Shown one piece after another: positions 37,116 through 45,241 of a stretch of DNA of 62,286 nucleotides. The stretch spans positions 1 through 62,286 of the forward strand of contig CALFNR010000073.1 of NCBI GenBank assembly GCA_937903005.1, written 5' to 3'. The notes below the pieces were generated by a model. The model made no database searches and was not told the origin of the DNA. It saw nothing but the letters and a program-made list of their open reading frames with translations. This DNA comes from Clostridium_AI sp002297865 (GTDB taxonomy: Bacteria; Bacillota; Clostridia; Lachnospirales; Lachnospiraceae). The position numbers and the translations under genes are program-made. Positions within the stretch are counted from its first letter, which is position 1; each line of letters starts with the position of its first letter.

Positions 37116-38126
37116 ATGGCTTTATTTGAATCATATGAAAGAAGAATAGATCAAATCAACGCTGTATTAAACAGCTACGGCATTTCTTCTATTGAAGAAG
37201 CTGAAAAAATTACAAAAGATGCTGGCTTAGACGTTTACAACATGGTAAAAGGTATCCAGCCAATCTGTTTCGAAAATGCATGTTGGGCTTACACAGTAGG
37301 TGCTGCTATCGCAATCAAAAAAGGTGCTAAAAGAGCTGCTGACGCTGCTGCTGCAATCGGTGAAGGTCTTCAGGCTTTCTGTATCCCAGGTTCCGTTGCT
37401 GACCAGAGAAAAGTTGGTTTAGGACATGGTAACTTAGGAAAAATGCTTCTTGAAGAAGAAACAGACTGTTTCGCATTCTTAGCAGGTCACGAATCTTTCG
37501 CTGCTGCTGAAGGTGCAATCGGTATCGCTGAAAAAGCGAACAAAGTTCGTAAAAAACCTTTACGTGTTATCTTAAATGGTCTTGGAAAAGATGCTGCTCA
37601 GATTATCGCACGTATCAATGGTTTCACATATGTTGAAACTGAAATGGATTACTACACAGGAGAAGTTAAAGAAGTTTTCCGTAAAGCTTACTCTGACGGT
37701 CTTCGTGCAAAAGTTAACTGCTACGGTGCTAACGATGTAACAGAAGGTGTTGCTATCATGCACAAAGAAAAAGTTGACGTTTCCATTACAGGTAACTCCA
37801 CAAACCCAACTCGTTTCCAACATCCAGTTGCTGGAACATACAAAAAAGAATGTTTAGAGCAAGGTAAAAAATACTTCTCCGTAGCTTCTGGTGGTGGTAC
37901 AGGACGTACACTTCACCCAGATAACATGGCTGCTGGTCCTGCTTCTTATGGTATGACAGATACTATGGGACGTATGCACAGTGATGCACAGTTCGCTGGT
38001 TCTTCATCCGTACCTGCTCACGTTGAAATGATGGGTCTTATCGGTATGGGTAACAACCCTATGGTTGGTGCTACAGTTGCAGTTGCTGTATCCATTCAGC
38101 AGGCTGCTGACGAAGGTAAATTCTAA
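37116..38126 (+). CDS. GGGtGRT protein
   Basis: A 336-residue conserved protein named for its motif, seen here as ASGGGTGRTLHPDNMAAG at about residue 255. Its function is not established. The genome neighbour is the IscU-like gene 67 bases upstream, and both share highly biased codon use, so they work together, probably in iron-sulfur or redox metabolism. GGAGG precedes the start. No membrane segment. The full conserved C terminus (FAGSSSVPAHVEMMGLIGMG) is present. Confidence 0.9.
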   Translation: MALFESYERRIDQINAVLNSYGISSIEEAEKITKDAGLDVYNMVKGIQPICFENACWAYTVGAAIAIKKGAKRAADAAAAIGEGLQAFCIPGSVADQRKVGLGHGNLGKMLLEEETDCFAFLAGHESFAAAEGAIGIAEKANKVRKKPLRVILNGLGKDAAQIIARINGFTYVETEMDYYTGEVKEVFRKAYSDGLRAKVNCYGANDVTEGVAIMHKEKVDVSITGNSTNPTRFQHPVAGTYKKECLEQGKKYFSVASGGGTGRTLHPDNMAAGPASYGMTDTMGRMHSDAQFAGSSSVPAHVEMMGLIGMGNNPMVGATVAVAVSIQQAADEGKF

Positions 38127-38170
38127 TTAGAATCCTTGATGTCAAAGCGCAACGCTTAAATATAAAGATG

Positions 38171-38216
38171 AAAGGATAACGTACTAGTTTTAGTATGTTA
38201 TCCTTTAGTTGTTTTT
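38171..38216 (+). terminator. Terminator of the GGGtGRT operon
   Basis: A 16-position stem, AAAGGATAACGTACTA (38171-38186) with TAGTATGTTATCCTTT (38191-38206), four-base loop, then a T-rich tail. Confidence 0.85.
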
Positions 38217-38453
38217 ATACATTAATTTTGGTAATATTGGAAAAACTATATTCATATAGTATAAGAGGAATGGAAAACTTTTATATAAAAGAGCTAAGAT
38301 AAAAAATTATCGTGAATTGGAACAACTATCATGTAGATATTGCAATACAAGGAAAAGTGCAGAGATTACACCAGAAAAACGATTATTTATGGCCTGATGA
38401 GTACAATACTTTTATGGCTTTTACATACGAAAATGGAAAAGAGAGTGATTCAT

Positions 38454-39389
38454 GTGTTTTTTTCTATTAGCAATGGAAAAATTCAAGAAATAGCTCCAGA
38501 CTGTTCAGACAAAGAATGTATTCGAGTAGGCTATTTAACTCTAGAAGAACTGAAAGAGAACAGAGAAAAACTGGGGATATCCAAGCATATCATAACAGAA
38601 TTTGAGCAAGAACGGACCCATTACTGGAATGGAGTTGACGTGTACGACGATTTTAGCATTGGAGTAGTCAATATTGTAAATGTAATGAATGTCAAAGAAG
38701 CAAGGGACAGAATTGGCTTTGTGATTCAAAGAAATCAATTTATACTTGTAAAACTGGTTGATTTGGATGATAGCTATAAAGATATTTTTGTACAATCTAT
38801 CGGAAGATTTCGTCAGAATGCTACGCTGGAAAAAGTAATATATGGAGTATTGGAACGTCTGTTATTCAATGGTAGCAGGCTATTAGAAGAAACAGAGCGT
38901 AAGATTATGAAGATGGAGCATAAGGTTGTAGAAGGCAAAGTTGATAATGCCCTAAATAAACGTATTTTTCATTTGAGAAATGAATTGTCTATTATCAGAA
39001 ATTATTATGATCAGCTTGCGGACATTGGAGAGCAGTTACAAGAAAATGAAAATGATTTGTTTCAAGATGAGGATTTGCGCTATTTCAAAATATTTACGGA
39101 TAAGACATCACGTTTGACTAACAACATACAAATTTTAAGTGAGAATTTAATACATCTAAGAGAAGCAGCAGATGCTTATGTCAATTATAATTTGAATAAG
39201 ATTATGAAACTTTTTACGGTAGTCACAACTATTTTCCTGCCACTGACATTGATAGTAGGCTGGTATGGAATGAACTTTACGAATATGCCGGAGCTGACGT
39301 GGAAATACGGTTATATAGGAGTAATTATTCTGAGTGTGACAGTTGTGACGGTATGTTTTGTTCTGTTTAAGAAAAAGAAATTGTTGTAG
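38454..39389 (+). CDS. CorA-family metal ion transporter
   Basis: An inner-membrane magnesium or cobalt channel. Two membrane segments lie at the C terminus with the pore-mouth signature YGMNF (GWYGMNFTNM) after the first. The long helical cytoplasmic domain precedes them. The start is uncertain: GTG at 38454 gives the usual 311 residues and has AGAGAG upstream. The open frame reaches back to 38340, but those 38 residues do not look like CorA. Between the preceding terminator (38216) and the start, about 240 bases hold no clear gene or riboswitch. Confidence 0.85.
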   Translation: MFFSISNGKIQEIAPDCSDKECIRVGYLTLEELKENREKLGISKHIITEFEQERTHYWNGVDVYDDFSIGVVNIVNVMNVKEARDRIGFVIQRNQFILVKLVDLDDSYKDIFVQSIGRFRQNATLEKVIYGVLERLLFNGSRLLEETERKIMKMEHKVVEGKVDNALNKRIFHLRNELSIIRNYYDQLADIGEQLQENENDLFQDEDLRYFKIFTDKTSRLTNNIQILSENLIHLREAADAYVNYNLNKIMKLFTVVTTIFLPLTLIVGWYGMNFTNMPELTWKYGYIGVIILSVTVVTVCFVLFKKKKLL

Positions 39390-39463
39390 TAAATTACACA
39401 CGAGAGGGAAGTAAGCTGTAAAAGAGCCAATCCTCTCAGTGTAATAATGCTGAAAAGCACATC

Positions 39464-40078
39464 TTAGTATCCCAACAATAGTTGTTCAATTTCTTTGTGT
39501 GGCATAGTTTCATTTCTGTTAAAAATTCCGATATGCCCAATATCGCAGCTTCGTTCCTGGAACATAGGATAGATAAAACCAGACTCTGGCTCTCCTGGTT
39601 CATATTCTCCAATCAGCGGACAAATGGCACATATCAGATATTCATAAACTTCTTCGGAATCCCCTAGCCGTTCTTTATCTTTTGCTTTTACAGGAACATC
39701 GTATCGGTCATGAAACACAAAGATACCATAATCAGCATTTGTCTTATATTGTTCTCCGATTATTTCATACAGGTTGTACATAAGTGCATCATTTTTAAGT
39801 CCACATTCTTTTATTCCATGTAAAAGATGCCACATTTGTTTGTTTTGGGATGTAAATGGATGTTCTATTAGAGCTGTATTGGTATTAGAAAATGGAATGG
39901 CCTTAGCAATTGCCAGATTCTTTTGTTTTTCTTTTGTAGACAGATTAAGAAAGTTCACGTTAAATGAACCATCCATAAAGCCGTCAGAATCCATATAAGC
40001 TCCTGCGATGCGAGTGAATGAAGTTCGACTGACGGTCATTCTTCTAGTTAGTTCTAGCATATCCTCTCTGTTTATCAT
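39464..40078 (-). CDS. DUF4317 family protein, short form
   Basis: A 204-residue cytoplasmic protein whose start (REDMLELTRRMTVSRTSFTR and the following GAYMDSDGFMDG) matches the DUF4317 family of clostridia. Members I recall are roughly twice as long, so this may be C-terminally truncated, although the C terminus here reads smoothly to a stop. GGAGG lies eight bases before the ATG. Function unknown. Confidence 0.75.
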   Translation of the reverse strand: MINREDMLELTRRMTVSRTSFTRIAGAYMDSDGFMDGSFNVNFLNLSTKEKQKNLAIAKAIPFSNTNTALIEHPFTSQNKQMWHLLHGIKECGLKNDALMYNLYEIIGEQYKTNADYGIFVFHDRYDVPVKAKDKERLGDSEEVYEYLICAICPLIGEYEPGEPESGFIYPMFQERSCDIGHIGIFNRNETMPHKEIEQLLLGY

Positions 40079-40098
40079 GATTATTTCCTCCCTAGATA

Positions 40099-40601
40099 GT
40101 GTAATTATAGCAGAAAATGATGGATTAGGAAATGCAGTTGAGACGAAAACAGGTACGTCAGGATATTCTTATAATGCCTGTACTCATAGAAAGAACTGTA
40201 AGAAGAAAAATGTATGTGGAATAGAATGTACAAGAAAATCAGCCTATTCCTGCAGGTTTTGCAGTCATTGCAATACAAGCTGTACTGATTTTAAGGAAGA
40301 AGTTTGTACAGTTTTAAATAAAGCACCTTACAAAAGCTTATTTCCGGTGATACTGACTGACAATGGAAGCGAATATTCAAATCCGAAAGGGATTGAATAT
40401 GATGATAAAGGCCTATCCGTAAGCCGTGTATTTTACTGTGATGCAGGAAGTCCGTACCAGAAGGGGGCTATTGAGGTGAATCATGAGCTGATTCGAAGAA
40501 TCCTCCCAAAAGGAAGTTCATTTGATGATCTGACACAGGATGACGTAAATAGGATGATGAACCACATCAATTCCTATAAAAGAAAGAAACTGAATAATTG
40601 A
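40099..40601 (+). pseudogene. IS30-family transposase relic, internally deleted
   Basis: One open frame joins two transposase parts. The first is the cysteine-rich middle (ACTHRKNCKKKNVCG, then CRFCSHCNTSC), typical of clostridial IS30 elements. The second is the catalytic C-terminal part (VILTDNGSEYSNP and YQKGAIEVNHELIRR, then NSYKRKKLN), carrying the second Asp and the Glu. The N-terminal helix-turn-helix and the first catalytic Asp with its surroundings are gone. The frame is open upstream only as antisense of the DUF4317 gene. It is inactive. Confidence 0.8.
40105..40113 (-). promoter_or_regulatory. Extended -10 promoter of the DUF4317 gene
   Basis: On the minus strand TGCTATAAT, 27 bases before the start codon. 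It lies at the very edge of the IS30 relic. Confidence 0.45.
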
Positions 40602-40633
40602 AGCCTATATGAGGCTTTTAGTTTTTACTATGG

Positions 40634-40820
40634 TGAGACGGTACTGGCGAAGCTTGGCTGCTCCCATGTTTCGCCAGGTGAAATCATCTTAAAACCGTCA
40701 CTATTAAAATAAGCTTCACATGAGCTTACATATATAAAAGCCGCCAGCAAGTAACTTATAGGAAAGAACAAGGGCGGGATTTACCGATTACAAAAAAATC
40801 GAGAGTAATCTGGCTTTTAT
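40634..40820. other. Structured non-coding stretch after the IS30 relic
   Basis: Two nested structures. First: outer GACGGT/ACCGTC (40637-40642 with 40694-40699) around TGGCGAA/TTCGCCA (40645-40651 with 40670-40676). Second: AAAAGCC/GGCTTTT (40736-40742 with 40812-40818) enclosing CCGCC/GGCGG and GATTAC/GTAATC. There is no coding frame. It could be the end of the IS element or an unassigned RNA. The rest of the gap to 40940 shows nothing I can name. Confidence 0.4.
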
Positions 40821-41021
40821 TTGTTGTGCAAAAAAATAAAAAGCTACTAACATTATTATGGCAAAAATAGGAAAACAGCTGTGAAATGAGGGGTAAATTG
40901 AATTGTACAAAAGAATATAAACATCAATAAAAGCCTAAAAACAGGAGGATTTTTTTACAAAGCAAGAGCATGTAAGTAAGGGGAAGTTTCGTTATCATCG
41001 GTAACAGCATATGCGTTAACT

Positions 41022-41387
41022 ATGCCAGATAGCTTTTATGATCGTATTGCTTGGACTTGGGAGTATAGTGGACCAGCTACAAGTAGCTATAACTGCTTAG
41101 GTTATGCAACAGGTTCAATGACTTGGGAATGGGCTTGGGGCGCATCTAATCCTTCTAGTAGTAAGGTTACAACATATTTAAAGAATAAGGGCTATTCAAC
41201 AAGCGGTAATTGGGCACAGATTGTATCATATGGATCGAGTTCCGCAGTTATGCATTTTAGTAAAGTAACAGGAACATCATGGTGTCGTGCTAAGTGGGGG
41301 AGTTTAGAGCGTTTCAATCATGCATCTTGGGATCCTTACTATTCAAATAGTGATTATGGTTCAAAAGTAAACGTATATTATCAATAG
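41022..41387 (+). CDS. Formerly secreted NlpC-like/CHAP-like small protein
   Basis: A 121-residue protein with a possible Cys-His pair of papain-fold enzymes: YNCLGYATG near residue 24 and AVMHFSKV near 77. I cannot name the family with certainty. The N terminus looks damaged. An in-frame stop lies at 40977-40979, then fourteen codons ending in VTAYA, which looks like the end of a signal peptide. An AGGAGG ribosome site at about 40943 has no start codon after it. It therefore probably lost its start and signal core. The next gene begins 11 bases on. Confidence 0.55.
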   Translation: MPDSFYDRIAWTWEYSGPATSSYNCLGYATGSMTWEWAWGASNPSSSKVTTYLKNKGYSTSGNWAQIVSYGSSSAVMHFSKVTGTSWCRAKWGSLERFNHASWDPYYSNSDYGSKVNVYYQ

Positions 41388-41398
41388 GAGGAAAAAGT

Positions 41399-42094
41399 AT
41401 GCGATATTTGAAAAAAAATATGGGTAAAATAATTATAGGAATGTTACTAATTTGTTTGGTTTGTGTTGGAACATTGACTACAAAGGTATTTGCTTCAGAC
41501 GAATATATTGTTAATTCTAATTTAAATGCAATGATGAGTGAAATTAATACAATGATTGAAAAACATGATGCATCGATGCAAAGTTCAAATCCATATGACT
41601 ACATAAAAAATGAACATTTTAATAATATCATTGGAAGAGGTATTAATGCATTGCCTGTTCTGACTTCAGAATTAAATAGTTCCAGTGAAAATGGTTTAAA
41701 AGAATACATTTTAGCTATTGCAGTTCAAGAAATAACTGAAACAAGTGTCAATGAAGATGCAGTAAATGCATGGTCAAATGGGAAAGAGTGGGTTGAGGAA
41801 TGGAATAAATACTTAAGAAATATTCCTGACAAGGTTCAGTATGTAGTAAATGATACGGTCAATTCATTTGAACAAAAAGAAAAAGAATTACAATCTCTTG
41901 GTTTAATGAGTTTACCATATATCAAAGATTTTATTGATAAGGGACATGTAGAATATCAGAATGTGTATAATAAAATATATCAATCAGCATTAAATGGTGT
42001 AAGTACTCTAAGTGTTAATAATAATAAAACAGAAATAACTTCTAAAGAATTAAAAACTCTTCGAAGTTTAGTAGAAGAAGTTAGAGCAAACTGA
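41399..42094 (+). CDS. Secreted protein of unknown function
   Basis: A 231-residue exported protein: signal peptide at about 1-32 (IIIGMLLICLVCVGTLTTKVFA). The mature part is helical, with two pairs of short repeats ending in GINALPVLTSEL and GLMSLPYIKDFI, as in HEAT-like helical repeats. GGAGG precedes the start, 11 bases after the previous gene, so the two form one operon. The same arrangement of segments is seen in the protein encoded at 42435-43358, which I take as a distant paralogue. The function is unknown. Confidence 0.8.
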   Translation: MRYLKKNMGKIIIGMLLICLVCVGTLTTKVFASDEYIVNSNLNAMMSEINTMIEKHDASMQSSNPYDYIKNEHFNNIIGRGINALPVLTSELNSSSENGLKEYILAIAVQEITETSVNEDAVNAWSNGKEWVEEWNKYLRNIPDKVQYVVNDTVNSFEQKEKELQSLGLMSLPYIKDFIDKGHVEYQNVYNKIYQSALNGVSTLSVNNNKTEITSKELKTLRSLVEEVRAN

Positions 42095-42152
42095 ATATTT
42101 TCTCATGTTTAATTATATAAAGGTATTTTGAACTTTGTAAATATTATAGGAT

Positions 42153-42198
42153 AAATAAAGATAGCATGCCTCTTTTCTGATACATGCTATCTTTATTT
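42153..42198 (+). terminator. Terminator of the secreted-protein gene
   Basis: A perfect 16-bp stem, AAATAAAGATAGCATG with CATGCTATCTTTATTT. Confidence 0.8.
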
Positions 42199-42313
42199 AG
42201 GTTTACTATATACATATCTTGAGTCTGTGAAAACTCTTCTGTTTTGAGCTATTTCAGCGGGATACTCCGATGCAATCATGGCTTTTTACTTTGGTGTATG
42301 TGTCAATTTAGAC

Positions 42314-42370
42314 ATAAAAAATCCTACTTAAATATATTTAGTTATTCACCTTGTCAACTTAAGTAGGATT
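42314..42370 (-). terminator. Terminator of the minus-strand exported-protein gene
   Basis: AATCCTACTTAA (42320-42331) pairs with TTAAGTAGGATT (42359-42370). Read on the minus strand it ends in six T. It sits 65 bases past the gene's stop. The gap 42199-42313 holds nothing else I can support. Confidence 0.75.
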
Positions 42371-42434
42371 ATATTACAAAGCTTGGCAGTTTTATAATTA
42401 TAAAAGAAGTACAATCAAGAATTTACAGACTCAA

Positions 42435-43358
42435 TTATGATAGAATAGTCAATAAATCTTTATAATCACTTTCATGTTCACTTATCCAAGATTGTATATC
42501 TTCCGGTTCATCTTCTTTAGTATAGGTTTTAATTATGTACTTAATCCCTTCATATATACTATCCTCTGAAATTCTTTTTTGAGGAGAGTCTAATTCATTT
42601 AAAAGTAAAGGAATAGAAAAAATCCCCATGCTTTCAATTTGCTTCATTTTATAATCTTCAGAGTCTTTACCACCTAAAATTTTATTGAAGTTTGTAATAT
42701 TTTGTTTTATTGATTGGTTATAAAGATTTCTAAATTCATTTGAGTCTGACCAAAGTTCCTCATTACCATTAGATAGGCTGTAGTAGTCAACAATACCTAT
42801 TTTATTTTGATTTGAGATAGAATTAGTCAGTCCTGTGATATCATTAATTGCCGAACTTATGAGGTACTCATATAAGCCAGCCTCATTGCTTTTGTATAAA
42901 ATATAGTATAATGGTTTTACAGCTTTAATTCCAAAGTCTAAAACAGATAAATACTGTTTGGAATGTGAAAAGTTAACCCATTCACCACGTAAAACATATT
43001 CAGGATTTTCGTCTTGTTTTTTTGAAATTTCTTTTGTTAATGATTGAAGTTCTTTTGCTACATCAGTGAGAATATCAGAATCAAGATCCTCAATAAATTC
43101 AGATTCACTTATTTTTGCATCTCTTATAGGAGACCATTTTTTTATTTTAATATCTTTTGAAGGCGGGATACTAGTAGAAATTTGTTCATTATTGATTTTA
43201 TCTGATGTGGGCAGGGGATCGAGTGTAGCTATCGCCGAAATATGTGGACTATCTGCCGTTGGGAGAAAATGATAATATGGCTTTATAGTGACCAAATAAA
43301 TAGTAAGTAGAATCAATATACAAATGCTAGTAACAAATATTAATTTTTTATGTTTCAT
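42435..43358 (-). CDS. Exported or membrane-anchored paralogue of the 41399 protein
   Basis: A 307-residue protein with one N-terminal hydrophobic segment (LIFVTSICILILLTIYLV) and a Ser/Thr/Pro-rich linker, then a helical domain. Segments run parallel to the protein at 41399: GIKAVKPLYYIL with GLYEYLISSAINDIT, then IESMGIFSIPLLLNEL. It is convergent with it. GGAGG lies before the start. Unknown function; anchoring rather than cleavage is likely because no cleavage motif follows the helix. Confidence 0.75.
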   Translation of the reverse strand: MKHKKLIFVTSICILILLTIYLVTIKPYYHFLPTADSPHISAIATLDPLPTSDKINNEQISTSIPPSKDIKIKKWSPIRDAKISESEFIEDLDSDILTDVAKELQSLTKEISKKQDENPEYVLRGEWVNFSHSKQYLSVLDFGIKAVKPLYYILYKSNEAGLYEYLISSAINDITGLTNSISNQNKIGIVDYYSLSNGNEELWSDSNEFRNLYNQSIKQNITNFNKILGGKDSEDYKMKQIESMGIFSIPLLLNELDSPQKRISEDSIYEGIKYIIKTYTKEDEPEDIQSWISEHESDYKDLLTILS

Positions 43359-43747
43359 AGTTACCTCCTAAACTAATTAGAAAACAATGTTTATATCTTC
43401 AATTATAAGTTACAATAATACATTTGGCAATCTTTACAATTCCCCTAACCAATTATCATACAAATCCCCAAGACCAAAACCAACAAAAATGCAAGGAAAT
43501 AATGATTTACTGTGAAAATAATAGCTGTAAATTATATATGTGATTTCTTTATACGAATTAGCCGTAGTGCATGAATCAATGTGCGTTATATTTGGCGAAG
43601 ATGCGAGTTTAACCTATAAAATAAACATGTACAGAGGAGTTTAAAATACAGGTCAACTTTTTCAAACATAGATTTTTGTATCATTTTCTATCTCATTTGG
43701 TTATAATGAAATTGAAAAAAAACGAAGATAAGCAAGGAGAGATTTCA
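43359..43747. other. Divergent intergenic region
   Basis: Promoter regions of the minus-strand exported-protein gene and of the MATE gene. TATAAT (TTATAATG near 43700) lies about 45 bases before the MATE start. No gene, RNA or repeat that I can support. Confidence 0.4.
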
Positions 43748-45100
43748 ATGGCAAAGGTTACAGACATGACCAAGGGTAGCACCACAAAACATATACTAAA
43801 GTTTACATTGCCATTACTATTAGGCAATCTTTTTCAACAGTGTTACAACTTAGTAGACTCTATTGTAGTAGGACGGCATGTGGGGAAAAATGCATTGGCA
43901 GCAGTTGGTGCTTGCGGTTCCCTGAACTTTTTATTTTTTTCTTTGAGTGCAGGACTTTGTATCGGTGTCGGGGTAATTGTAGCACAGTATTTTGGAGCAG
44001 GAGAAGAAGAACAGATTAAGAAGTATATTGGAAATGCAGTTTATATGCTTGCTGGTGCAGTACTGGTAATCAGCTTCATTGGAATCTGTTTTGCACCGCA
44101 GATATTAAGGCTACTATCCACACCTGAGAAAATAATTGGGGATTCCATTTGTTATCTGCAAATAACTTGTGCAGGAATCGTTGCAGTGACTGCTTATAAC
44201 GGAGTTGCTTCGGTTTTACGTGCGTTAGGGGATTCCAGAACCCCACTCTTTTTCTTGATTTTAGCAAGTATTATCAATATTGTATTTGATCTTGTATTTG
44301 TGTTGGCATTTGATATGGGAGTAATGGGAGTTGCATTGGCGACTGTTATTTCACAAGTGATTTCTGCAGTGACATCTTTTGTGTATGCGTTGAAAAAAGT
44401 AAGTTATTTTCAGTTATCAAGAGTACATCTAAAGTTTGAATCTGCAATTGTGAGACATATATTAAGAATTAGTGTTCCAATTTCTTTACAGAGTTCCCTG
44501 ATTTCCGTAAGTTGTATCATTTTACAGCGTGTTGTCAATGGTTTTGGGGAAACAGTTATGGCTACATATACCATTACGATGAGAATTGAGCAGTTAGTAC
44601 AACAGCCATATTCTTCGTTAGGAACGGCACTTACTACTTACTCAGGTCAAAACATGGGTGCTGGTGATATCGGACGTGTAAGAAAGGGAATGAGAAGTGC
44701 AACGGTTATGGCACTAATTTTTAGTGTAGCAATGCTGCCTGTTGCGTACATTTTTGGTAAGCCTATTGCCCACATGTTTGCAAAGGAACCAGAAGTTGTT
44801 ATGATGGGAGCGAAAGCGTTACGTATTACTAGTTTGTGTTACTTTCCACTTGGTATGATTTATGTACCAAGAGCATTGTTAAATGGTGTTGGAGATGCAC
44901 AGTTTGCTATGATTAACGGGATTAGTGAGGTTCTTTGCCGAATTGTATTTTCTACTGTGTTAACGAAGATACCTGTAATTGGTTACTGGGGAATTTGGAT
45001 TACGTCAGGTGCAACTTGGACAGTAACGGCAATCGTTTGTCTGATTCGTTATTTCCGTGGAACTTGGAAGCAGAAAGGTATTACAAAGAAAGCTATATAA
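43748..45100 (+). CDS. MATE-family efflux transporter
   Basis: A 450-residue inner-membrane sodium or proton antiporter with twelve membrane segments, of the group that exports drugs or toxic cations. The usual start (KHILKFTLPLLLGNLFQQ) and the MATE motif NLVDSIVVGRHVGKNALAAVG are seen. The start is set at 43748 with AAGGAGAG upstream, not the upstream ATG of the longer frame. Substrate unknown. Confidence 0.9.
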   Translation: MAKVTDMTKGSTTKHILKFTLPLLLGNLFQQCYNLVDSIVVGRHVGKNALAAVGACGSLNFLFFSLSAGLCIGVGVIVAQYFGAGEEEQIKKYIGNAVYMLAGAVLVISFIGICFAPQILRLLSTPEKIIGDSICYLQITCAGIVAVTAYNGVASVLRALGDSRTPLFFLILASIINIVFDLVFVLAFDMGVMGVALATVISQVISAVTSFVYALKKVSYFQLSRVHLKFESAIVRHILRISVPISLQSSLISVSCIILQRVVNGFGETVMATYTITMRIEQLVQQPYSSLGTALTTYSGQNMGAGDIGRVRKGMRSATVMALIFSVAMLPVAYIFGKPIAHMFAKEPEVVMMGAKALRITSLCYFPLGMIYVPRALLNGVGDAQFAMINGISEVLCRIVFSTVLTKIPVIGYWGIWITSGATWTVTAIVCLIRYFRGTWKQKGITKKAI

Positions 45101-45113
45101 TAAAAAATTATGT

Positions 45114-45158
45114 GGACTTAGAAATCAGAGAAATATTAAATGATTTCTAAGTCCTTTG
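45114..45158 (+). terminator. Terminator of the MATE gene
   Basis: GGACTTAGAAATCA (45114-45127) pairs with TGATTTCTAAGTCC (45141-45154), then TTT. Confidence 0.8.
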
Positions 45159-45195
45159 TATTGTATTTACCTATAAAATTATGTTAACATATCCT

Positions 45196-45211
45196 ATGTG
45201 AAATGTCACAT
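45196..45211. promoter_or_regulatory. Palindromic operator candidate before pyk
   Basis: ATGTGA-AATG-TCACAT, a perfect 16-base palindrome, 30 bases before the start codon. It resembles a Crp/Fnr-type site but with a shorter spacer than the classic CRP site. It probably overlaps the transcription start. Confidence 0.45.
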
Positions 45212-45241
45212 GAGCTATAGTTCTTATAAGGAGAGAGTATA

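Noticed and set aside
38265..38402. Open frame with CRYC and a KSAEITPEKR-like end before the CorA gene
   Set aside because: No start codon or ribosome site, stops just upstream, and no family recognised. It may be a decayed fragment, but I cannot support it.
38217..38453. Magnesium riboswitch before the CorA gene
   Set aside because: No M-box-like set of stems and no terminator were found.
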